Shown: positions 55,274 to 64,000 of the stretch, piece by piece
Layout: each line of letters begins with the position of its first letter
How positions within the stretch are numbered: position 1 is the stretch's first letter
Assembly: GCA_030267565.1 (NCBI GenBank)
Contig: BRXU01000010.1
Coordinates: 2,290,501-2,354,500, forward strand
Reading direction: 5' to 3'
DNA from: Pleodorina starrii
Lineage: Eukaryota; Chlorophyta; Chlorophyceae; Chlamydomonadales; Volvocaceae
DNA: 64,000 nt
Position numbers and translations under genes: made by a program
Notes under the pieces: model-generated
Databases searched by the model: none
Told to the model about the DNA's origin: nothing
The model's input: only the letters and a program-made list of their open reading frames with translations

Positions 55274-57412
55274 ATGTTTGTTGGCCCACGGCCTCGCAGA
55301 CTGCCGGTGGCAGCTTTGCACGCCGCCCCCCAGGGTCCCCCACGCTGTGCGGTCTCCCCCGGTCAGCTCCCCCGGTCCGCTCGGTATGCGGCCTCCCTCA
55401 CGGCCAGCCTTGGGGAGGGGCTGGGGAGGGGCGGGGGGGCTTCGGTGCAGGGTTGGTGTGGTGCAGGCCGCCGTGGGAGGCAGGTGCGGTTCGGGGGTCG
55501 CCCCCAGGGTGGGGTCTGCGGGTGTCTTGTCGCCGGCACGCTTGTGCCCTGGCTTCCAGCCAGGCAGTGTTGCCCCTGCTGCGCCCGTGGGGGTTCTTGG
55601 GAGCCGGGGGGACGTGGGAGTGAGGTTCCTGCGGTGCGGGGTGTCTTGGGAGGGAGGTGTGTCTTCGGGCCTGCTGTCTTGCGGGGACGCCCCCAGGGTG
55701 GGGTCGGTTGTTGTTTGTCTCCGGTGCGCTTGTGTGGCACCGTCCCTGCGGCTTTTGTGGCTCTGGGAGGCGGTTTCGGTGGTGCGGGGTTCTCTTCGGG
55801 CGTGCTGTGGGTTTTCTGTTTTCTCTGGTGCTCCCCGGTGGGGGGGGGCTCGTTTGCCCTGGTTCGCTGCGGTGGTTGCCCGGTTTTGTTTGTTGTTCCT
55901 GTTGCTGTCGCCCAGGGTGTAGGGTTCGCCCCTTGGCTGTTGAGGTTGTGCAGGTTGTGGTTGTGTTGTCGCTGTGGTCGCTGTTGGGGCCTTTGCCCAT
56001 CCCTGGGGCTTGTCTCCGGTGACGGGCCCTGTTGTTGGTCCGTGGTGCTGGCCCGGGTGTTGGGCCGTGGTTTTGGCCCTGGTGTTGGGCCGTGGTGTTG
56101 GCTCTGGTTTTGGGCCCTGGTGTTGGGCCCTGGTGTTGGGCTGTGGGGTTGGCCCTGGTGTTGGGCCGTGGTGTTGGCCCTGGTGTTGGGCCCTGGGGTT
56201 TGGCCCTGGTGTTGGGCCCTGGTGTTGGTTTCAGTTCCCTCCTCGGTGTCTTGGAGGTAGGGGTGGCCGTGTGTGCCGCCCGTGCAGCAGTGGCTCCTGG
56301 CCCCTTGCTGCCCCCGTCCCTGTCCCTGTCCTGTCTGCGAGTTTAGGCGTTGCTTGGCTTTTTCTCTCTCCTTGGCTCCTTGCGGTGGTTTTTTGGGCTT
56401 CTTGCCAGGCTGTTGTGGCTTGCCGGTCTTGCTCGGCTTGCCCGTTGGGCTTCGCTTTCCCAGTCCTTGTAACGTCCCTCGCAGAAAAAAAAAAAAAAAA
56501 AAAAAAGCCTGCCAGCTTCAGTCCGGGCTCGCAAGCAGGCCCCGGGGGGCGCCACCACCTCATGGGAGATCGCCCCCGCCCAGCAGCTGCCAGCCTGGCG
56601 TGCTGAGGTCCAGCGGGAGCTTCCAGGGACTGCCCTGTCCTCTGAGCTACACACCGGCGACCGCCGGGTGGCCCCCAAGCTGATGTTAGGGGCCGCCGCC
56701 CCCCGGGAGGCGGCCGATGAAGCGGTGTGGGAAGCGTGGTGCAATGCAGCCGTCCAGGCCGCCATGAACGCCAGCCCAGGCACTTTCGTCAGCATCAACC
56801 TCCTCGGCCAAGGGCGCCACCGGGGGGTGGTGCTGAACCCAGCACCCGGCCTGCGAGCAGAGAACACGGCGGGGGCCTTCCTCCGACGGTCCTCGTTACC
56901 AGTCGATTTCCAGGGGACGACCATCGAAGTCGCGGTGCAGCCGTACTACAACCTGGCCCGACCGCACAGCCACAAGCTCCTCATCAAAGGGCTCCCCGGC
57001 ACTTATGCCCTCGAAGGGGTCACTGGGGCCTTGCTTAGCTGTGCAGGCCTGGCAGCTACCCCCTCCCAAGGGCAGGACCTGGTTGTGGGGGAAGTCCTGG
57101 GCGACGGCATGACCCGCTCCGGTACGCCAGGCGCCCTGCCTGATGCCTCCCACCTGGTCGCCTTCGTGGCCGCTCCGCCGTCGGACCCCAACCTCCTCTC
57201 CCTCCCTCGGTCGTTCTTGATCGACCAGCTCACTGTCCGCATCTCCGTGTTCGACATGAGGGACGCGCCAGTGACCGACTCACCAGCAGCTCCTGCGGCC
57301 GAACCACCACCAGCGCCCGCCGCAGGGCCCCCACCAGCGGTGCAGGCGGCGCCCGGCGCACCAGCAGCAGGGGACGGCACTCACCCAGCCGCCGAGCCCG
57401 CACCAACGGGAG
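55274..57412 (+). pseudogene. LINE ORF1 N-terminal part, interrupted
   Basis: ATG at 55274 (MFVGPRPRRLPV). ORF1 codons to 55410, then LINE 55411-56505, then ORF1 from 56511. Removing 1,095 bp of LINE and 5 bp of duplication restores the frame exactly. The possible RRM segment (HKLLIKGLPG, about 56970) is present. The frame leaves ORF1 at 57412, so about 490 C-terminal residues and the whole endonuclease are missing. Confidence 0.88.
55411..56505 (+). mobile_element. family-L LINE 3' UTR copy nested in ORF1
   Basis: AGCCT at 55406-55410 and 56506-56510 flank about 1,075 bp of L 3' UTR and 21 A. Confidence 0.95.
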
Positions 57413-57430
57413 GGAGGGGCGCCCAGCAGC
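57413..57430 (+). repeat. 18-bp direct repeat, right copy
   Basis: GGAGGGGCGCCCAGCAGC, identical to 54113-54130. Its last bases (GCAGC) coincide with native L ORF2 sequence, but the first 13 are not L sequence at this place. Confidence 0.88.
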
Positions 57431-60400
57431 CCCAGCCGCCGGCGAGCTGCAGCTGGACGAACTTGCGGCTGCTCTGTCGTCCTGTCTGAATGGCACCGCC
57501 CCTGGCTCGGACGGCCTGCCTTATGAGGTGTACCGGGTGCTGTGGCCGCTGCTGGGCCCGCTGCTGCTCGCCGCCGCCAACGCAGCCTTCACCCAGGGAT
57601 CCGTGGAGACCGGGGCCGCAGCTGCCGACTCCCTGCCGCTCAGCTGGCGCGAAGGGGTCATCACTCTCATCTACAAAGGCAAAGGCCTGCCCCGGCCCAG
57701 CCTGAGCAGCTACCGGCCCATCACCCTGCTCCAATGCGACTACAAGCTTGTCTGCAAGGCCGTCAGCAATCGCCTACAACCGGCACTGGACTACCTGATA
57801 GACCCGCTGCAGACTGCCTTCGTCAGCGGCCGGGACATCCGCGACAACACCCTTTACCACCTGGCCCTGGCGGAGTGGGTGCGGCACTCGCAGCAACCGG
57901 CCGCCCTCATCATACTCGACATCGAGAAGGCCTACGACCGGGTCCATCGCCCCTGGCTCTACCGGGTGGCCGAGGCCATGGGCTTCGGTCAGCACACACA
58001 GCGCTGGCTGCGCCTGCTCACGTCCGATGGCTCCTGCCGGGTGGTGGTCAATGGGCACCAGTCAGCACCTTTCCCGGTCCGCAACGGCCTTCAGCAGGGC
58101 AGCACCCTGTCGCCCGTCCTGTGGGTCATGCAGCTGGAACCTCTCACCTCGTACCTGCACCACCTGCGCAGCACCAACGCTCTCCGCACCCCCACCCTCC
58201 CCAACAACGTGCCAGCCCCCCCTGTCACCCACCACGCGGACGATACGGTGCTCACGGTCAGCAATGTCGACAGGGATGGGGAGGTCGCTACCGCGGCAGT
58301 CCAGCTGTTCTGCAGGGCCAGCAACGCACGGGTCAATGCCAGCAAGGGGAAGGGGATGGTGCTGGGTACCCACGCGCCGGTGGTGGGGCCCAACGCCGCA
58401 ACTGGTGCGAGTTTCCCGACTCCCGGTGATGAACCCCCACGCCACCTGGGAATCCCTCTCACTCTGGACCCGGTGGAGGCCGCGCGGCTCTGCTACACCA
58501 GCAGAATTCAGCGGGTTCAGCGTCTCGGCCATGTGTGGCGGCGACACGGCCTCAGCCTCGTGGGCAGGGTGCATGTGGCCAAACAGGTGCTGGGAAACAC
58601 CCTGGCATACCACCTCTCCATCATCCGCCCCACCCCACCCCAGCTGGCGGCACTCCGCAAGCATATCGACGGCTTTGTGGCCTGGTCGCTCCTGGAGGAA
58701 GACGCGTCCCTGGTGTGCCACGGACGGGCCCTGCTGAAGCCTGGCCCGGAGATCGCCTGCCAGGATCACGACTGTGGCGGTGTCGGCCATCTCGACCTCG
58801 ACGCATTCATGGTCGCCCTGCATGCGAAGCCCCTCGCCCAGCTCGCTCAGCCCGGCCAGCAGCCATGGAAGCAGATCATGCGGGGTCTGCTCGACGAGTA
58901 CAGGCCGGATGGGACCACTGGGTGGGGCTGGGTGTATGGCACGGCGGAACCGCCCCCCAGCCTGCCTACGTTCATTGCCAGCCTGGTGCAGTCCTACCGG
59001 TCCTCGCTCCCGACCCGGCTGGCCTACCCAGAGACCACGGACGCGCGTGCCATCCTGCATGAGCCCCTGTTCTTCAATGCAGCCCTGCGTGACCCCGCCA
59101 CCGACCAGCCCTTCACCCCGCCGGCTGGGACCGCCCACCTGGGACCCCGCACCCTGGCCGAGCTCCGTGCAGCGTCGCCCATGACCCAGCACGAACCCCT
59201 CATGCAGGCGGTCCTTGGGGCCATCCCAGCCGACTGGCGGAGACTGCTGCCAGCCGACCCCCTGGACCCCGAACTGCCGCCGGCACCCGACTGGCTCCTG
59301 TCGCCCGATGGCAGCCGGGTCAGCAGCCCTACGGGAGTCTTGTGGGCCGTCCTGCCCAACGGCCGCTTGGTGCCCCCAGACAGCGAGCAGGCCGGAGCAG
59401 CAGGGGACGCCGACTGGCCTGCAGCCTGCGTGCTGCCGGGCCGCAAGCCGCGCCGACACTGGACCTTGGAGGACCATCAGCGATACAGCGAGGCGCCCCC
59501 GGCCCAACGCGCCTCCTCATGGCCAGTGGAATACCAGCTGCTGGGGCTTTGGGACTCGGTCCAGTGCTACCCCCTCAGCCACGGCCACGGCACGCTGCCC
59601 CTCATCCACTACACAGTGAGTGAGGTGCGCCACCGCCTCACCGCCCGCGGTCGCAGCTGGGGCCGGGACCAGGACACGGAGCCCCTCATGCCCGCGGCGT
59701 GGCCCGAGCAGCCGCACAGCCAGCTACAGCAACAGGAGGCCCGCTGGCACCAACACTGGCTGGCTCAGCAAGCGCCCAGCCGCAGCCGGTGGTTTGCCAT
59801 GAACCCCACGCCCAGCCCCGGCTGGATGCGGCCCCGCTCCTCCCCCCCATCACTGCCCTCGGCCGCTGCAAGCCCGGTCAGCCAGCCTAGCAGCCGCCAT
59901 GCGGCACCGCACCAGCAGGACCCCGGTGCTGCCGCCGGACCGTCGGCGCCCGCCGGGCCGGCCCCGGAGGCAGACCCGGCAGCTGCTGGCCCGGCTGGCA
60001 TGTCTCCCCTCGACCGCCGGCGGGCCTGGCAGCGGCTGTGGGACTGCCCCGCAAGCAACCGGGCCAAGGCGCTCACCTGGCGGCTGCACCATGGACGGCT
60101 CCCGTGCGGGGTGTACCTGGCCTCCAAAGGTCAGCCGCAGCGTGCCCACTGCTCTGCTCCTAGCTGCTCGGTGGACGGCAACCTGCATGTCGCCAGCCTG
60201 ACCCACGTCTTCTTGGAGTGCGGGGCTTACACCGCAGCTCGGGTTTGGCTGGCAGAGCTGTGGGCGGCAGTCTCCGGGGCCGCGGACTTGCCTTTCAGAC
60301 AGCCGGCTGTGCTGCTGGGAGACTGGCCGGGAGGGTGGCCGGCCTACCCCACCAGCCCTGGGCTGCAGCTGCTGTGGGCAGCCCTTCGAGCCACTTGGCT

Positions 60401-60824
60401 GTGGGCGGTCTGGGGCCACTACCACAGGGCGGAGCCTGATGACCATCCGTCGGCCACGGTGGTGGGCTGCGTCATTGGGGAGCTGCAGCGTCTCATGAGG
60501 GCACATTTCAGCATGGCGGCGCTCTCCGAGGACACTCTGGCGGGGCTGCCCCGGGGCCACATCACAGCACAGCTGAAGCCCGGCCGGCTGGATGCCTTCG
60601 AAGCCTCCTGGGCGCATGAAGGCGTCCTCTGCTCCGTGCAGCGGGTGACTGGCAGCAGCCCGCGTCTGCAGGTTCATCTGTCCCGGGTGGCCCCGGTCCC
60701 AGCACCACAGGCACCCGCCGGGGGCGCCCAGGCAGCACAGCAGGTCTCCCCATCCGGGTCAGCCATCAGCGCCCAGCCCAGCCAGGCAGCAGCTCAGCTG
60801 ACAGGGCAGCCGGGGCCGTCGTGA
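57426..60824 (+). CDS. LINE reverse transcriptase with C-terminal Cys/His finger (ORF2, no endonuclease)
   Basis: This is the only uninterrupted RT-to-end ORF2 in the window, about 1,130 codons. Motifs: GTAPGSDGLPYEVYR (motif 1 area, near 57490), YRPITLLQCDYK (57709), FVSGRDIRDN, IILDIEKAYDRVHRPW (about 57909; first catalytic Asp), GLQQGSTLSPVLW (about 58086), HHADDTVLTVSN (58230; ADD at 58236-58244), then thumb/connection, Pro-rich linker, and a zf-RVT-like finger starting at Cys 60150 (C-x4-C, then H and FLEC). The upstream frame is open into the 18-mer but has no ATG of its own: the 57528 codon is GTG. RT copies LINE RNA at the nicked target. Without its endonuclease this copy would need help or a pre-existing break. 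Confidence 0.9.
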   Translation, partial: AAPAAGELQLDELAAALSSCLNGTAPGSDGLPYEVYRVLWPLLGPLLLAAANAAFTQGSVETGAAAADSLPLSWREGVITLIYKGKGLPRPSLSSYRPITLLQCDYKLVCKAVSNRLQPALDYLIDPLQTAFVSGRDIRDNTLYHLALAEWVRHSQQPAALIILDIEKAYDRVHRPWLYRVAEAMGFGQHTQRWLRLLTSDGSCRVVVNGHQSAPFPVRNGLQQGSTLSPVLWVMQLEPLTSYLHHLRSTNALRTPTLPNNVPAPPVTHHADDTVLTVSNVDRDGEVATAAVQLFCRASNARVNASKGKGMVLGTHAPVVGPNAATGASFPTPGDEPPRHLGIPLTLDPVEAARLCYTSRIQRVQRLGHVWRRHGLSLVGRVHVAKQVLGNTLAYHLSIIRPTPPQLAALRKHIDGFVAWSLLEEDASLVCHGRALLKPGPEIACQDHDCGGVGHLDLDAFMVALHAKPLAQLAQPGQQPWKQIMRGLLDEYRPDGTTGWGWVYGTAEPPPSLPTFIASLVQSYRSSLPTRLAYPETTDARAILHEPLFFNAALRDPATDQPFTPPAGTAHLGPRTLAELRAASPMTQHEPLMQAVLGAIPADWRRLLPADPLDPELPPAPDWLLSPDGSRVSSPTGVLWAVLPNGRLVPPDSEQAGAAGDADWPAACVLPGRKPRRHWTLEDHQRYSEAPPAQRASSWPVEYQLLGLWDSVQCYPLSHGHGTLPLIHYTVSEVRHRLTARGRSWGRDQDTEPLMPAAWPEQPHSQLQQQEARWHQHWLAQQAPSRSRWFAMNPTPSPGWMRPRSSPPSLPSAAASPVSQPSSRHAAPHQQDPGAAAGPSAPAGPAPEADPAAAGPAGMSPLDRRRAWQRLWDCPASNRAKALTWRLHHGRLPCGVYLASKGQPQRAHCSAPSCSVDGNLHVASLTHVFLECGAYTAARVWLAELWAAVSGAADLPFRQPAVLLGDWPGGWPAYPTSPGLQLLWAALRATWLWAVWGHYHRAEPDDHPSATVVGCVIGELQRLMRAHFSMAALSEDTLAGLPRGHITAQLKPGRLDAFEASWAHEGVLCSVQRVTGSSPRLQVHLSRVAPVPAPQAPAGGAQAAQQVSPSGSAISAQPSQAAAQLTGQPGPS

Positions 60825-62276
60825 GCGGGGTGTTGGGAGTGGGGGATCTCGGTGTCTGAGGTCCTTAGGGTGCGAGGGGCCTCGAGGGTGGGGGGAGTGC
60901 GGTGCGGGTTGCCTAGGGAGGGGGGTACGGTGCGGGGCTTGCTGTGGGTGGGGCCGGAGGGGGTCTTGGGGGTCGGGGGAGCTTAGGAGCAGGGTTGGTG
61001 TGGTGCAGGCTGCCGCGGGAGGCAGGTGCGGTTCGGAGGCTGCTGTCTTGAGGGGTCGCCCCCTGTGTGGGGTCTGTGGGTGTTTTGTCGCTGGCGCTCT
61101 CGTGCCTTGGTCTCTGACCCGGCGGTGCTGCCCCTGCGGCCTGGAGAGGGGGGTTCTTGGGAGTGGGGTGCGTGTGGCGCCGGGGGGTCTGGGGAGGGTT
61201 TCGGGGGGGGACTGGGGAGGGGCGGGGGGGCTTCGGTGCAGGGTTGGTGTGGTGCAGGCCGCCGTGGGAGGCAGGTGCGGTTCGGGGGTCACCCCCAGGG
61301 TGGGGTCTGCGGGTGTCTTGTCGCCGGCGCGCTTGTGCCCTGGCTTCCAGCCAGGCAGTGTTGCCCCTGCTGCGCCCGTGGGGGTTCTTGGGAGCCGGGG
61401 GGACGTGGGCGGGAGGTTCCTGCGGTGCGGGGTGTCTTGGGAGGGAGGTGTGTCTTCGGGCCTGCTGTCTTGCGGGGACGCCCCCAGGGTGGGGTCGGTT
61501 GTTGTTTGTCTCCGGTGCGCTTGTGTGGCACCGTCCCTGCGGCTTTTGTGGCTCTGGGAGGCGGTTTCGGTGGTGCGGGGTTCTCTTCGGGCGTGCTGTG
61601 GGTTTTCTGTTTTCTCTGGTGCTCCCCGGTGGGGGGGGGCTCGTTTTGCCCTGGTTCGCTGCGGCGGTTGCCCGGTTTTGTTTGTTGTTCCTGTTGCTGT
61701 CGCCCAGGGTGTAGGGTTCGCCCCTTGGCTGTTGAGGTTGTGCAGGTTGTGGTTGTGTTGTCGCTGTGGTCGCTGTTGGGGCCTTTGCCCATCCCTGGGG
61801 CTTGTCTCCGGTGACGGGCCCTGTTGTTGGTCCGTGGTGCTGGCCCGGGTGTTGGGCCGTGGTTTTGGCCCTGGTGTTGGGCCGTGGTGTTGGCTCTGGT
61901 TTTGGGCCCTGGTGTTGGGCCCTGGTGTTGGGCTGTGGGGTTGGCCCTGGTGTTGGGCCGTGGTGTTGGCCCTGGTGTTGGGCCCTGGGGTTTGGCCCTG
62001 GTGTTGGGCCCTGGTGTTGGTTTCGGTTCCCTCCTCGGTGTCTTGGAGGTAGGGGTGGCCGTGTGTGCCGCCCGTGCAGCAGTGGCTCCTGGCCCCTTGC
62101 TGCCCCCGTCCCTGTCCCTGTCCTGTCTGCGAGTTTAGGCGTTGCTTGGCTTTTTCTCTCTCCTTGGCTCCTTGCGGTGGTTTTTTGGGCTTCTTGCCAG
62201 GCTGTTGCGGCTTGCCGGTCTTGCTCGGCTTGCCCGTTGGGCTTCGCTTTCCCAGTCCTTGTAACGTCCCTCGCAG
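60825..62276 (+). other. family-L 3' UTR, reference copy
   Basis: About 1,450 bp from the ORF2 TGA to CCCTCGCAG, followed by C and 18 A (62278-62295). It is G/T-rich, with a run of imperfect repeats of about 15 bp (CCCTGGTGTTGGG type) at 61840-62030. Long frames open on both strands (Pro/Gln/Thr- or Gly/Trp/Cys-rich) are compositional and carry no domain. Many 5'-truncated L insertions in the window consist only of this segment. Confidence 0.88.
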
Positions 62277-62294
62277 CAAAAAAAAAAAAAAAAA

Positions 62295-63356
62295 ACAGCA
62301 GCTGCAGCCCAGGGCTGGTGGGGTAGGCCGGCCACCCTCCCGGCCAGTCTCCCAGCAGCACAGCCGGCTGTCTGAAAGGCAAGTCCGCGGCCCCGGAGAC
62401 TGTTGCCCACAGCTCTGCCAGCCAAACCCGAGCTGCGGTGTAAGCCCCGCACTCCAAGAAGACGTGGGTCAGGCTGGCGACATGCAGGTTGCCGTCCACC
62501 GAGCAGCTAGGAGCAGAGCAGTGGGCACGCTGCGGCTGACCTTTGGAGGCCAGGTACACCCCGCACGGGAGCCGTCCATGGTGCAGCCGCCAGGCGAGCG
62601 CCTTGGCCCGGTTGCTTGCGGGGCAGTCCCACAGCCGCTGCCAGGCCCGCCGGCGGTCGAGGGGAGACATGCCAGCCGGGCCATCAGCTGCCGGGTCTGC
62701 CTCCGGGGCCGGCCCGGCGGGCGCCGACGGTCCGGCGGCAGCACCGGGGTCCTGCTGGTGCGGTGCCGCATGGCGGCTGCTAGGCTGGCTGACCGGGCTT
62801 GCAGCGGCCGAGGGCAGTGATGGGGGGGAGGAGCGGGGCCGCATCCAGCCGGGGCTGGGCGTGGGGTTCATGGCAAACCACCGGCTGCGGCTGGGCGCTT
62901 GCTGAGCCAGCCAGTGTTGGTGCCAGCGGGCCTCCTGTTGCTGTAGCTGGCTGTGCGGCTGCTCGGGCCACGCCGCGGGCATGAGGGGCTCCGTGTCCTG
63001 GTCCCGGCCCCAGCTGTGACCGCGGGCGGTGAGGCGGTGGCGCACCTCACTCACTGTGTAGTGGAAGAGGGGCAGCGTGCCGTGGCCGTGGCTGAGGGGG
63101 TAGCACTGGACCGAGTCCCAAAGCCCCAGCAGCTGGTATTCCACTGGCCATGAGGAGGCGCGTTGGGCCGGGGGCGCCTCGCTGTATCGCTGATGGTCCT
63201 CCAAGGTCCAGTGTCGGCGCGGCTTGCGGCCCGGCAGCACGCAGGCTGCAGGCCAGTCGGCGTCCCCTGCTGCTCCGGCCTGCTCGCTGTCTGGGGGCAC
63301 CAAGCGGCCGTTGGGCAGGACGGCCCACAAGACTCCCGTAGGGCTGCTTACCCGGC
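62295..63356 (-). pseudogene. LINE ORF2 fragment, array unit 3, right part
   Basis: Continues unit 3 ORF2 from the Cys/His finger toward RT (reading right to left), matching 40551-41588 of unit 1 with few differences (for example A at 63066 where unit 1 has T). Cut at 63356 by another L copy; the rest of the unit is expected right of the window. Confidence 0.88.
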
Positions 63357-64000
63357 TTTTTTTTTTTTTTTTTTTTCTGCGAGGGACGTTACAAGGACTG
63401 GGAAAGCGAAGCCCAACGGGCAAGCCGAGCAAGACCGGCAAGCCACAACAGCCTGGCAAGAAGCCCAAAAAACCACCGCAAGGAGCCAAGGAGAGAGAAA
63501 AAGCCAAGCAACGCCTAAACTCGCAGACAGGACAGGGACAGGGACGGGGGCAGCAAGGGGCCAGGAGCCACTGCTGCACGGGCGGCACACACGGCCACCC
63601 CTACCTCCAAGACACCGAGGAGGGAACTGAAACCAACACCAGGGCCCAACACCAGGGCCAAACCCCAGGGCCCAACACCAGGGCCAACACCACGGCCCAA
63701 CACCAGGGCCAACCCCACAGCCCAACACCAGGGCCCAACACCAGGGCCCAAAACCAGAGCCAACACCACGGCCCAACACCAGGGCCAAAACCACGGCCCA
63801 ACACCCGGGCCAGCACCACGGACCAACAACAGGGCCCGTCACCGGAGACAAGCCCCAGGGATGGGCAAAGGCCCCAACAGCGACCACAGCGACAACACAA
63901 CCACAACCTGCACAACCTCAACAGCCAAGGGGCGAACCCTACACCCTGGGCGACAGCAACAGGAACAACAAACAAAACCGGGCAACCACCGCAGCGAACC
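63357..64000 (-). mobile_element. family-L LINE K, 3' UTR, continues beyond the window
   Basis: T20 and CTGCGAGGGACG, then L 3' UTR to the window edge. Inserted in unit 3 ORF2 at CTTACCCGGC. Its 5' end and right duplication lie outside. Confidence 0.92.

Larger units (their letters stand above)
54131..57412 (+). mobile_element. family-L LINE 5' half without 3' end, between 18-bp repeats
   Basis: Heptamer array, 5' UTR, CAG tract and the first roughly 346 ORF1 codons (with LINE 55411-56505 inside), ending at GCACCAACGGGA without poly(A). The 18-bp direct repeats at both ends look like an unusually long target duplication, or a template-switch scar. Confidence 0.75.
49028..62294 (+). mobile_element. 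13.3 kb composite insertion: Gag-protease ORF plus family-L LINE
   Basis: ACAGC at 49023-49027 and 62295-62299 flanks the block, and the two flanks join into uninterrupted L ORF2 sequence (CCCACAGCAGCTGCAG) known from units 1 and 2. The right end is a canonical L poly(A) tail (62278-62295). The block therefore behaves as one L-type retro-insertion whose 5' part is a Gag-protease coding region rather than L sequence. Confidence 0.82.

Noticed and set aside
60759..62279. Long minus-strand frames of Pro/Gln/Thr/His-rich protein over the LINE 3' UTR (also near 38428-39969, 42610-44304, 46945-48639)
   Set aside because: They lie antisense to a 3' UTR defined by the ORF2 stop and poly(A), start inside T runs of insertion tails, overlap equally long plus-strand frames, and consist of the UTR minisatellite. 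Low-stop composition explains them.

Overview
The window looks like eukaryotic nuclear DNA made almost entirely of transposable elements. I see no host gene, rRNA, tRNA gene or CRISPR array. GC-rich codons, long CAG/Ala-rich tracts, an L1-type LINE that repeatedly inserts into itself, a chromodomain Ty3/gypsy element and a tRNA-like SINE fit a GC-rich green alga (Chlorophyta) best. That assignment is inference, because no taxonomic marker gene is present.

One LINE family (here 'family L') explains most of the sequence. Reconstructed from its copies, it has a 5' end of CTTATAG heptamers, a roughly 1.1 kb 5' UTR with a CAG tract, ORF1 (about 840 aa, possible RNA-binding fold), and ORF2 (about 1,600 aa: AP-type endonuclease, reverse transcriptase, C-terminal Cys/His finger) that begins at an ATGA overlap with the ORF1 stop. 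A roughly 1.45 kb G/T-rich 3' UTR ends in ACGTCCCTCGCAG plus poly(A). A second family ('family S') is a roughly 400 bp tRNA-like SINE ending in GGAATT(C) plus poly(A). At least ten S copies and several stubs sit inside L copies, many with readable 4-7 bp target-site duplications.

Layout. 1-2896: 3' half of a Ty3/gypsy element and its 3' LTR, inserted in an L copy. 2897-7588: that L copy (minus). 7621-15585: a head-to-head L copy (plus) carrying several SINEs. 15586-28315: a mostly minus-strand L copy broken by further L and S insertions. 28316-30600: 139-bp satellite around an L 5' fragment. 30601-36330: another plus L copy. 36331-38435: satellite with a 546-bp higher-order repeat. 38452 onward: a tandem array of a 4,335-bp unit (truncated minus L copy plus a 339-bp fragment that may be a tyrosine-recombinase N-terminus). 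Unit 3 is split by a 13.3 kb composite insertion (49028-62294) and by another L copy at 63357.

The composite insertion is the most unusual object. A 1,647-codon Gag-protease-like ORF (49197-54140) is followed by L 5' sequence and then by an open L reverse-transcriptase ORF (57426-60824), 3' UTR and poly(A), with ACAGC on both sides of the whole block. The same 18-mer in the same codon phase ends the Gag-protease part and starts the RT part. Removing the segment between the two 18-mers would leave Gag-protease and LINE RT in one reading frame.

Self-nested L1-type LINEs plus a higher-order satellite resemble LINE-rich centromeres of some green algae (Zepp-like clusters), so a centromeric or pericentromeric location is a reasonable hypothesis that sequence alone cannot prove.
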